Shown piece by piece: positions 25,766 through 33,398 of a stretch of 57,165 nucleotides of DNA. The first letter of the stretch is position 1. Each line of letters opens with the position of its first letter. Under the pieces are notes generated by a model, which was not told where the DNA came from, did no database searches, and saw nothing but the letters and a program-made list of their open reading frames with translations. Source of the stretch: Bacillota bacterium (lineage in GTDB: Bacteria; Bacillota; Clostridia; Lachnospirales; Lachnospiraceae). The stretch spans positions 1 to 57,165 of the forward strand of contig JAEZUR010000195.1 in the NCBI GenBank assembly GCA_023420935.1, read 5' to 3'. Both the position numbers and the translations under genes were made by a program.

Positions 25766-26863
25766 TTACGCCTCCTTCTCTAAATAATATTCTTCTAGCG
25801 TCATCTTACCGTTTAGAAGTTGTTTTGTATCTTTTTCTAATGTTTCACCTGTTGTTTTCATTTCCTCTTTTATCTGTTTCGCTTTATCTTTCTCCTCATT
25901 TAAGGTTAAGGCAATCAGGTAAGTTTCCTTAATATAAACTCCATTTGGATCAACGTTATAGGCTTCTTCGGCTAATTTCACACCTTGTACCTTTTCACCT
26001 TGCAATAATTTAATGATTGCCAAAGAGCGTAATGCTCCTGAATCTTTCTTCTCTTTCTCCATGGCTTCTTCAATATACTTTGTGGCAAGATCAAACTGAC
26101 CTAATCTTCTATGCATCACACTAAGCTGGACACGTACATCGAAACATTCTGGATCACTTTCATAACATAAATTCATATAATCCAGAGCATTCTTGGCATC
26201 TTCTTGCATCTGTGCAAGAAAGTAATACACCAAAGACTCCTCTATCCCATCTTGTTGCAATAAATCTGATAGTTTCTTGGAAGCCTCCTTATTATCAATT
26301 TTTCCGTTGGTAAGGGAAGTTAATATCATATCTACGGCATCATAGGTTGTATAATAATCTTCTAGACGAGATGCATATGCGTCCACTTGATTGTATTCTG
26401 AATCAGATAGGAGTTCACCTGCTAAGTACGTGTTGTAATAATCTGCTGCATCATCATAATACCCATTTTCATTCATTAGTTCAAAACTTTTTATAATGAT
26501 TGGAAATGATTTCGGATGTTCCTTTGATAATTGAATTAAATCTTGTATTGTTTCTTTCGTATCCCCGTTGTTTGTTCTACTCTCTGCCGTTTTGTATTTC
26601 CTATAATCATTTAAGACACTAGGAAATTGAATCATACAGATCGCATCCAAAACAAGAATAACAATCAAAAATAAAATAACCCATATGGGTATACGTAATT
26701 TTTTGGATGGATAAGTTGAGTCGTATTGATCATACTCTTCATATTCATCATCCATATCATTCTCATCTTCAGAATCATTCATATCTTCTTCAGAATCAAT
26801 CATCTCTTCTTCTGTATTGAAGTTTTCTTCCTGAGAATAAATGTTTTCCTCTTCCTTGTTCAT
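25766..26863 (-). CDS. Membrane-anchored TPR-repeat protein with acidic N-terminus
   Basis: 365 aa. Residues 1-about 50 are extremely acidic with repeated E-E/D-S-E-D runs, followed by a basic stop (SKKLR) and one TM helix at about 56-78 (IPIWVILFLIVILVLDAICM). The C-terminal part has several tetratricopeptide-like helix pairs (about 100-340, for example ALRSLAIIKLLQGEKVQGVKL). The acidic tail would be cytoplasmic and the TPR part extracellular. No enzyme motif. It is cotranscribed with the M50-like protease, for which it could be a scaffold or substrate; this is inference from the 3-bp spacing. Confidence 0.7.
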   Translation of the reverse strand: MNKEEENIYSQEENFNTEEEMIDSEEDMNDSEDENDMDDEYEEYDQYDSTYPSKKLRIPIWVILFLIVILVLDAICMIQFPSVLNDYRKYKTAESRTNNGDTKETIQDLIQLSKEHPKSFPIIIKSFELMNENGYYDDAADYYNTYLAGELLSDSEYNQVDAYASRLEDYYTTYDAVDMILTSLTNGKIDNKEASKKLSDLLQQDGIEESLVYYFLAQMQEDAKNALDYMNLCYESDPECFDVRVQLSVMHRRLGQFDLATKYIEEAMEKEKKDSGALRSLAIIKLLQGEKVQGVKLAEEAYNVDPNGVYIKETYLIALTLNEEKDKAKQIKEEMKTTGETLEKDTKQLLNGKMTLEEYYLEKEA

Positions 26864-27088
26864 TATGTCTACTCCTTTATTCTTTTTGTAGAATTTTATT
26901 AGACCTCTTTAGGGTTTCCATAATATGGTACCATATGAAAATACGCAATACAAGTTATCCTTCTATCATTTAAAGGGAGGAATCCATAATTTTTTTAATA
27001 TAGTATCACTTCGTATTATTTTCTATTTATCATTACCTTTATATTTTAGATTACATTCCTTACATACAATTTCATAGGAATAGGAAAA

Positions 27089-27835
27089 TTAAACATGTTC
27101 CAGAAATGACTTTACCAACTCAATATATTTGTCTGGATATCTCAAACTGATTTCGCCATGTTTCATGTTCAAGGAAATATATAACTGACTGCCTTCTATT
27201 ACTTCATGAAGTCTATGTGCGGATTTTATCATGATACCAATCTCTTTTTCACCTACCATAATCAATACCTTTGATTTTGTATTTGAGATACTATCCTTTA
27301 AATCATAATTGGCATTACTTATGGTCATATTGATTAAAGATTGTCTTGTCATTTTTATGCTATCCTGATAGTATCGTTCAAACATATCTGGAGACACACA
27401 AAGGGTACCTGCCTGCATTTTAGCAAACCATCTTTTTTTCAGTAGCTCATAGCATAACTTATAAATGGGAACTGTCATATTAGCAACCCCTTTCATTGGG
27501 TAAACCAATGCACTTTCAATGATAGCATATTCTGCAATTGTTTCACGCAATGATAGCACTTCGGTCACTATCTGAGCACCGATTGATAGCCCGCCAATGG
27601 CAAATATTTTTCCATTACAATGTGTATCGATATAATCAATTAGTTTGGTTGCTGAATCATTTATACTTAGGAATTCTTCTCCATCTTCTCCATGTCCGTC
27701 TATAATAGGTGTTACCAAATGAAAATCATTTTGCAGTTGATTAACGATTTTCTCTAATGACCAATTAGATAGACCTCCCCCATGTAATAAAATAATCGTT
27801 GGTAAGTCTTTGTTAACTGTTTCTTTGAAAATCAT
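27089..27835 (-). CDS. Alpha/beta hydrolase
   Basis: 248 aa. IILLHGGGLSNWSL (residues 14-27) is the oxyanion loop; the nucleophile elbow is GGLSIGAQ (about 97-104, Ser in G-x-S-x-G); the catalytic His is probably in NMKHGEIS near the C-terminus. Cytoplasmic, substrate unknown. It follows a second alpha/beta hydrolase by 36 bp and a TetR regulator further upstream, all in one direction, and probably belongs to the same regulated unit. Nothing else is visible in the 26864-27088 gap downstream. Confidence 0.85.
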   Translation of the reverse strand: MIFKETVNKDLPTIILLHGGGLSNWSLEKIVNQLQNDFHLVTPIIDGHGEDGEEFLSINDSATKLIDYIDTHCNGKIFAIGGLSIGAQIVTEVLSLRETIAEYAIIESALVYPMKGVANMTVPIYKLCYELLKKRWFAKMQAGTLCVSPDMFERYYQDSIKMTRQSLINMTISNANYDLKDSISNTKSKVLIMVGEKEIGIMIKSAHRLHEVIEGSQLYISLNMKHGEISLRYPDKYIELVKSFLEHV

Positions 27836-27871
27836 TTTAACCTCTCCTTGTAATGAATACTTTGAATGTTC

Positions 27872-28675
27872 TCATAAACGTTGTATAAATGCTTCTATCT
27901 CCCCATTTACTTGTTCGGGATTATCACCATTGGATAAATGTGCTGCATTTTTTATTAGATGAAGCGGATACCCTGTTCTCTTAGACCACTCTTCATTGTA
28001 GTGCTTCACTTTTCCTGTAGTATCATGCTCACCAAGTAATAGAAGTACCGGAAATGTAAAACTTACTTCTTTGTTTTCTTTGGCGAATACTCCATATGCC
28101 AAATCCATTTGTTCAATGATTTGGGCTTTGGTCAGAGGCGCTAACATTTCCATCATTTTTTCATAAGAATATTTCGTTTTAGAAACAGACTTGGCCATGC
28201 TTTTTCGCAGCATCCCATCGGTAAACCAGTTTGCCATTGGAGCCACCTGTTTTAGCCACCACAGATCTGATCTGGAATAATAGTTAGGTCCAAACGGAGT
28301 TGTGTCTAGTGCAACGAAACCTTCTACCAAATCAGGATAGAGTCTTGCAAATTCCTGGCTTGGATAACCGCCCATTGACATGCCTACCAATATAACCTTA
28401 TCTATTTTCTCTTGGTTCAAAATGGTTCTTAGTTCTACTGCTGTATGATAATAGGAGAAGTCCTGATATGGTCTTGATAAACCATGCAACGGTACATCCC
28501 AGGTAATCACGGAATATTTTGATGCAAAATATTCTACTTGTTTCTCAAACATGGTATGATTTGCTGTTAATCCATGAGTAAATATAATGAATTTAGCGTC
28601 TTTCATGACATTTCGATTGATCCAGTAATGAACTACTCCATTGTTTGATTCTATCTGTTTATGCTCTGCTAACAT
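27872..28675 (-). CDS. Alpha/beta hydrolase
   Basis: 267 aa from the ATG at 28675 with GGAG 7 nt upstream; a GTG seven codons earlier is possible. FIFTHGLTANHTMFEKQ (about 28-44) is the oxyanion region, VGMSMGGYPSQEF (about 95-107) holds the nucleophile Ser in G-x-S-x-G, Asp is likely in LLGEHDTTGK and His in NAAHLSNGDNPEQV. The fold resembles haloperoxidase-like esterases or lactonases. It sits 14 bp after the TetR gene; the regulator is expected to control it. Confidence 0.87.
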   Translation of the reverse strand: MLAEHKQIESNNGVVHYWINRNVMKDAKFIIFTHGLTANHTMFEKQVEYFASKYSVITWDVPLHGLSRPYQDFSYYHTAVELRTILNQEKIDKVILVGMSMGGYPSQEFARLYPDLVEGFVALDTTPFGPNYYSRSDLWWLKQVAPMANWFTDGMLRKSMAKSVSKTKYSYEKMMEMLAPLTKAQIIEQMDLAYGVFAKENKEVSFTFPVLLLLGEHDTTGKVKHYNEEWSKRTGYPLHLIKNAAHLSNGDNPEQVNGEIEAFIQRL

Positions 28676-28689
28676 ATCATCTCTCCATT

Positions 28690-29301
28690 CTAACACGATT
28701 TACAATAAACCGTTCTCCACATTACAATTAATTTTTTAAACTCCGATTCTATTTTATCTGCATCAATATTGCCACCCATAATAGACATATGCATATATCC
28801 ATCTGCTGCCCATATCATTTCCTGATACATATCATGCAGATCAATATCATCCCTAAAACCTGTGGTATCAATCAGTTCAAATAGTTTTCTCTCGCTATTG
28901 GTATTGATTTCACCAAATTTATCTTGAATCTCGTTCCGTACCTCAGGATCCTGCTCATAATATGCCCGAAGTGAAAATTCACTTGCATAGGGATACTTTC
29001 TCATTAAGTTACATTTTCCTTTTAAAGAACGCATCATCATTTCAAAATAATCCTTCGTTCCAAGAATATCTTGCTCTATCAGCTCCTTGCTGGTTAATTC
29101 CACCACTTTATTCCATAGGAACAAATACAGTTCCTTCTTGTTCTTAAAATGATAAAAGAGCAAGGACTTAGATATTCCCGCTTCCATTGCTATCTCTGCA
29201 ACTGGAGCTTTCTTATATGCATTTTGTGAAAAAACCCGAAAGCCCGCATTGATGATCTGATCTTTTCTTTCATCTGGTAAGCTCATAAAACCTGGATTCA
29301 T
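28690..29301 (-). CDS. TetR/AcrR-family regulator of the hydrolase genes
   Basis: 203 aa from the ATG at 29301. LPDERKDQIINAGFRVFSQN, then VAEIAMEAGISKSLLFYHFKNKKELY, is a textbook TetR DNA-binding domain (about 8-57). The C-terminal half is a helical ligand-binding domain. The start was chosen because an uninterrupted run of eight G serves as the Shine-Dalgarno 6 nt upstream; an ATG seven codons earlier lies before that run. A TGACCA-TAT-TGGTTA near-palindrome overlaps that upstream ATG and is a likely operator. First gene of a unit with two alpha/beta hydrolases. Confidence 0.88.
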   Translation of the reverse strand: MNPGFMSLPDERKDQIINAGFRVFSQNAYKKAPVAEIAMEAGISKSLLFYHFKNKKELYLFLWNKVVELTSKELIEQDILGTKDYFEMMMRSLKGKCNLMRKYPYASEFSLRAYYEQDPEVRNEIQDKFGEINTNSERKLFELIDTTGFRDDIDLHDMYQEMIWAADGYMHMSIMGGNIDADKIESEFKKLIVMWRTVYCKSC

Positions 29302-29315
29302 CTTTGTCCCCCCCC

Positions 29316-29330
29316 TGACCATATTGGTTA
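29316..29330 (-). promoter_or_regulatory. Candidate TetR operator
   Basis: TGACCA, TAT, TGGTTA: 6-bp arms with one mismatch, immediately upstream of the poly-G ribosome site of the TetR gene. The site would allow autorepression of the TetR-hydrolase unit. Confidence 0.5.
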
Positions 29331-29437
29331 GTATATATGTATTGTACTGTGACTGACCGATTGTGTAAAGGTATGTAGCATAAATTCTGGCTTATTCCTA
29401 TTCTAATATTACATTCTAGAATTAACCTTTCATAATA

Positions 29438-29490
29438 AAATAGGATTGAATCATACGCTGATGTTCCAACGTTCTGATACAATCCTATTT
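29438..29490 (-). terminator. Hairpin downstream of Gfo/Idh/MocA gene
   Basis: AAATAGGATTG (29438-29448) pairs with CAATCCTATTT (29480-29490); an inner ATCA/TGAT pairing shortens the loop. It lies 54 bp after the stop of the oxidoreductase gene and is followed by a T-rich stretch on the minus strand. Confidence 0.7.
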
Positions 29491-29543
29491 AGTCAGATTT
29501 AAATACTTAATAAAGCATTTGCATGCTTTTCTTTATACACTTT

Positions 29544-30521
29544 CTATTCAAAAGGATATTTAATACCCCAAGATGCTCTGATTTCATCCATCATCTTCAT
29601 GATACGAATAATCTCTTTATGAGGCATTGCATCACATTCCAACTTTCCGTTTTCTAAAGCATCCACACATGCTTGTACTTCATATTCAAACCCAGTAATC
29701 TGTTCCGGACGCTCTTTACATAACAGTTCTTTATTCTCGCTGTTAAAGGCTTTCACTAATTCAAAATTATTAATATTTTCAATTATAATATAACCTTTGG
29801 TTCCATAGATAATCCCTTTACGATCACTGCTACCTCTCATGGTGCTTGACAGATTTGCAACTTTACCATCTTCAAATTCAATCATGATTGCATTCGAAGC
29901 ATCTACTCCAGTTGGTGTATAAGTGCAGGCAGAGGTTATCTTTTTCACTTTATCACCAAACATCATGGCAGCAAAGTTAAGAGTATATACTCCTACATCC
30001 AACAAGGCCCCTCCAGCTAGAGCTGGATCTTGAAGTCTAGGAACATGCTCAATATAATAGCCTAGATTACCAGTTAGGTAAGTTGGCTCACCAATTACAC
30101 CAGAATTAAGCACTTCACGGATGGTCTCAACCATTGGCATATATCTTGTCCATATTGCTTCTCCAACAAATACTCCCTTTTCTTTCGCTAGTGCCAATAA
30201 TTCCTCTGCTTGTTTTGCATTTGCTGTAAATGCCTTCTCACAAAGCACAGGTTTCCCATTCATAACACATAATTTAGCTTGCTCAAAATGATGAGAATGA
30301 GGAGTGGCAATGTAGATTAATTCAACATTTTCATCCTGAACCAGTTCTTCATAGGAACCATATGCTTTTTGATATCCATGAGTTTTTGCATACGTAGTTG
30401 CCTTATCATAATCTCTAGAAGCTACTGCATAAAGCTCAATACCTTCCATTTTCTTAATGGTTTCTGTCATTGTATTAGCAATGCCACCTAAGCCAAGTAT
30501 AGCCATTTTTAATTTTTTCAT
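29544..30521 (-). CDS. Gfo/Idh/MocA-family oxidoreductase
   Basis: 325 aa. The Rossmann motif ILGLGGIANTMTETI (residues 8-22), then IYIATPHSHHFEQAKLC and the catalytic-lysine block PVLCEKAFTANAKQAEEL (about 93-110; Lys in E-K, with Ala where many members have Pro), then LLDVGVYTLNFAAMMFG. NAD(P)-dependent oxidation or reduction of a sugar or inositol-like substrate is expected; the branch resembles dihydrodiol/trans-1,2-diol dehydrogenase-like members. AAAGGAGA upstream of the start. It follows the UPF0303 gene by 23 bp and probably shares a transcript with it. Confidence 0.87.
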   Translation of the reverse strand: MKKLKMAILGLGGIANTMTETIKKMEGIELYAVASRDYDKATTYAKTHGYQKAYGSYEELVQDENVELIYIATPHSHHFEQAKLCVMNGKPVLCEKAFTANAKQAEELLALAKEKGVFVGEAIWTRYMPMVETIREVLNSGVIGEPTYLTGNLGYYIEHVPRLQDPALAGGALLDVGVYTLNFAAMMFGDKVKKITSACTYTPTGVDASNAIMIEFEDGKVANLSSTMRGSSDRKGIIYGTKGYIIIENINNFELVKAFNSENKELLCKERPEQITGFEYEVQACVDALENGKLECDAMPHKEIIRIMKMMDEIRASWGIKYPFE

Positions 30522-30544
30522 ATCTGTCCATCTCCTTTATATTA

Positions 30545-31024
30545 TTAGTTATCGATTTCTTTGGTTAAGAGATATCTCTTAATCCCTTCCACAGCAACCT
30601 CATGATCTTCTTGTCCCGTTAATCCAGATACTGTAACGGTTCCTATTCTACCTTGTCCATTAATGATTAACGGAAAAGAACCTCCCTCTGCTTGATACTC
30701 CTCAGCTGATAATTGTGTTGCTTCATGAAATGTTGTTCCTTGCTCTTTATACATCTCTCCGATATACAAAGAACTGTTGCCATATTTCTTTACTGTATTC
30801 TTTTTTGCATTAACCCAATAAAGATTATCTGCACTAGTCCCCTCCATAAAGTGTGTGAATAGTGTATATTCATCCGTTTCTATATGCACCGCAATTCCCT
30901 TTTTTATTTCTTCTTTTGCAATATTGACAATAATTAACCCAAGCTGGAGTGCATCATTATTACTAAATGAATTAAATTGGAGTTTTTCTTCTTGAGATAA
31001 TAATGTTTTCAGTGTTGTATTCAT
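30545..31024 (-). CDS. UPF0303/HbpS-like (GlcG/DUF336-type) protein
   Basis: 159 aa from the ATG at 31024, which has AAGGAG at good spacing; the open frame extends 22 codons further up but without a ribosome site. LQFNSFSNNDALQLGLIIVNIA (about 15-36) and GGSFPLIINGQGRIGTVTVSGL (about 113-134) are the conserved blocks of the heme-degrading-domain/UPF0303 family. Family members bind heme or small molecules; enzymatic activity is not settled. The neighbouring Gfo/Idh dehydrogenase suggests a shared metabolic role. Confidence 0.75.
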   Translation of the reverse strand: MNTTLKTLLSQEEKLQFNSFSNNDALQLGLIIVNIAKEEIKKGIAVHIETDEYTLFTHFMEGTSADNLYWVNAKKNTVKKYGNSSLYIGEMYKEQGTTFHEATQLSAEEYQAEGGSFPLIINGQGRIGTVTVSGLTGQEDHEVAVEGIKRYLLTKEIDN

Positions 31025-31096
31025 ATTAATTTTCTCCTTATCATGTATTACATAAATTATAGCCCCTAAAGTTAACTCAAAGTCAATCATTTTATT

Positions 31097-31378
31097 TTAC
31101 TTTTCCTTATTGGGATTACTTGGAAACCATCCTTTCCTGACCCTTTCTTCCTGTTCAATCAGTTCATGTATGCTCCATAAGGAAGAAAATCCCGTAATAC
31201 CAGCAACTGCTGAAATGACCACAATACCTATAAAAAGGGATATCACTATAAATATCAACCCTACAACGAGAAAAGCCGGCCATACTTTTTTACCAAAATA
31301 GTATTCTGTTTTTATAACGATTGGGTGAAACACCCCAATTACTATAAATGCCGCTATTCCTATCATTAAACCTTCCAT
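31097..31378 (-). CDS. DUF4491 small membrane protein
   Basis: 93 aa with three hydrophobic segments (about 4-20, 34-58 and a weaker one at 60-70), containing the family-typical FHPIVIKTEYYFGKKVWPAF and a short basic C-terminal tail RKGWFPSNPNKEK. Fits DUF4491 in size and layout; no function is known. Start taken as the ATG at 31378 (GGGAG 10 nt upstream) instead of a TTG two codons earlier. The next gene starts 73 bp downstream. Confidence 0.75.
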   Translation of the reverse strand: MEGLMIGIAAFIVIGVFHPIVIKTEYYFGKKVWPAFLVVGLIFIVISLFIGIVVISAVAGITGFSSLWSIHELIEQEERVRKGWFPSNPNKEK

Positions 31379-31463
31379 ATTCAAGTATCTCCCTTACAAT
31401 ATTTTTATTACATATTAGCACATAATATGTAAAAGTCAACGAGATGCAAATAATGTGAAAAGA

Positions 31464-31505
31464 GTTCATCTAGTTGACAATTTAATATCAGTCAACTAGA
31501 TGAAC
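31464..31505 (-). terminator. Terminator of the MMPL exporter operon
   Basis: GTTCATCTAGTTGAC (31464-31478) pairs perfectly with GTCAACTAGATGAAC (31491-31505); a 15-bp stem 17 bp after the stop of the coiled-coil protein, followed by CTCTTTTC on the minus strand. Confidence 0.87.
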
Positions 31506-31521
31506 CCTAATAAACTACGTA

Positions 31522-33378
31522 TTATTTAAACAAAGCAACAAACCGATCGAATACGGTTTCTTCTTTCTTAACATCTTCGGATACGGAAGTATCTTTTAAT
31601 GCTATAGAATTATCTGATACCTTTATACCCTCACATTTTAATACAAATTGAACTAGATCTGTATTGGTATTCTTTGATGAAACAAATGAAATCGGTTGAA
31701 ACTCTGAACCTACGTAATCTGCAGTTAATTTATCGACTTCTTCCTGCATCATGTCCGGCATTTTAGACACTTCTTCATTTAATTTTCCAGTTCCATCATA
31801 TAATTCGGTTACTCCGCTATTAAGAGTACCAACCCCGTTTTTAAACTCTGTTAAACCTGAATCAAATTCGTCATATCCATCAGACAGTTTACCAACACCA
31901 CTCATATATTCCTTAAGGCCTTGATCAAATGTAGAATAATTAGTGGACAATGTGGTAAGTCCCTCGGCCAATTGACCTAACTGTTTCGTTATATCCTCTC
32001 CAGATTCTGAACTACCCATAGCAGCCGCCATAGTATCGATTGATGTTGAAATTGTATCGATATTTCCAGTTAAGGTTTGAATCGTAGGAGCAATAGAAGC
32101 AAATGCTATATTTACCTGATCGTATGTTGTCTTAACCGTTTGGTTGGCAAGATAGGAATTATATAAATCATTTAACAACTTACGTTGATCATTGTCCATA
32201 TCAGGAAATTCTTGATCTAATTGACTTTTGGTTATCGTAACATCTGGAATACCCTTTATGGATGCATCTAAGGCTGTATATGCTGTAGAATAGCCATTTT
32301 TTAATTCAGTTAATCCAGATGATATACTTTTCAATCCACTAGATAACTGTTTTAATGCCTCCGGTAGTTGCGCTAACTGGGTTAAACTGGTTCCACCTGA
32401 ATTGTTGTTAATACCTGATGATATCTCCTTCAGTGCTGAATTAATCTGGGCAGAAGCAGTGGTGATGCTTGATGAATTCTTTTTCAGTTCAGTAAGTCCA
32501 TTCTTAATATCACCAGATCCACTCTTTAATTCGGTGGAACCTTTCTTTAGCTCAATCGTTCCATCCGCCAATTTTCCAACTCCGTTATTTAGTTCAGAGA
32601 TTGCGTTCGGAAGTTTTTCAAAATCTTCCAGCATACTATCTGTGTCTGGTAGATCCATATTGATAGAAAATGGGATTGCAGATAGTTCCATACCGCTCAT
32701 GGTAAAGTCATTGACATCTGCTGTAACTTTGTAATCAGCATTTTTATTTTGCATTACAGTAAAGTTAAGCATTTTATTATTACCTGCATCAGCAATAGTT
32801 CCATCAGGTGCAATAATATTGCTACATTTTTCATTATTTAGAGTAATTGATATCTGTAACATATAATTTTCATAAAACGCAGGATCAACTTTTTTATTTT
32901 GCTCTATTTTTATAGAAATTTCTAATTTTCCATCTTTTCCTGCAATATCAGAGGGAGACATTTTTACTCCATTAAGCGAATATGTTATGTTAAAAATCCA
33001 TGGCAATTCCGTTGAATCCATATTGCCCTGATAATAGAAATCCTTTGCCTCTGTCTCAAATGTAATGGTATCTCCAGTTTTCGTAATCTCTCCTAGATCA
33101 GTTAGATTCTGCACCGAATCATAATCGCCATAGTCTGTTATGTTACCAGGATTGTCTAATTCAAAATGATTTACAACATATAACGCTTTGGCACTTCCAT
33201 TTGCTGTCATAGTTCCATAAACAACTTCACTTTTGTTATTTACCTCTGCTAAACTGTTATTTGTTTCTTTATTATTCTCATTTTGGGTATCACTTGGGGC
33301 CGCATATGATGTCTGGAACATTGCTGTTGAAAGGAATACAGCCAGCACCCCGATTGAAATAACACGTTTCATTTTCAT
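31522..33378 (-). CDS. Secreted coiled-coil protein, partner of MMPL exporter
   Basis: 618 aa. A signal peptide is evident at residues 1-about 27 (KRVISIGVLAVFLSTAMFQTSYAA, AxA cut site). An N-terminal beta-rich part of about 200 residues (VYGTMTANGSAKALYVVNHFEL) is followed by long helices (about 215-330 and 425-555) built from repeated L-x-x-G or L-x-x-G-x-x-x-L steps such as KLADGTIELKKGSTELKSG, as in YhgE/Pip-like and MMPL-associated proteins. No C-terminal TM is clear. The gene follows the MMPL exporter by 20 bp; the protein probably forms an extracytoplasmic extension of it. The start ATG at 33378 is 9 nt from AGGAGG. Confidence 0.75.
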   Translation of the reverse strand: MKMKRVISIGVLAVFLSTAMFQTSYAAPSDTQNENNKETNNSLAEVNNKSEVVYGTMTANGSAKALYVVNHFELDNPGNITDYGDYDSVQNLTDLGEITKTGDTITFETEAKDFYYQGNMDSTELPWIFNITYSLNGVKMSPSDIAGKDGKLEISIKIEQNKKVDPAFYENYMLQISITLNNEKCSNIIAPDGTIADAGNNKMLNFTVMQNKNADYKVTADVNDFTMSGMELSAIPFSINMDLPDTDSMLEDFEKLPNAISELNNGVGKLADGTIELKKGSTELKSGSGDIKNGLTELKKNSSSITTASAQINSALKEISSGINNNSGGTSLTQLAQLPEALKQLSSGLKSISSGLTELKNGYSTAYTALDASIKGIPDVTITKSQLDQEFPDMDNDQRKLLNDLYNSYLANQTVKTTYDQVNIAFASIAPTIQTLTGNIDTISTSIDTMAAAMGSSESGEDITKQLGQLAEGLTTLSTNYSTFDQGLKEYMSGVGKLSDGYDEFDSGLTEFKNGVGTLNSGVTELYDGTGKLNEEVSKMPDMMQEEVDKLTADYVGSEFQPISFVSSKNTNTDLVQFVLKCEGIKVSDNSIALKDTSVSEDVKKEETVFDRFVALFK

Positions 33379-33398
33379 ATATATCATCCTCCTTAATC

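Noticed and set aside
29270..29482. 70-codon frame overlapping the TetR start
   Set aside because: No ribosome site, overlaps the operator and the TetR gene in another frame; composition is not protein-like.
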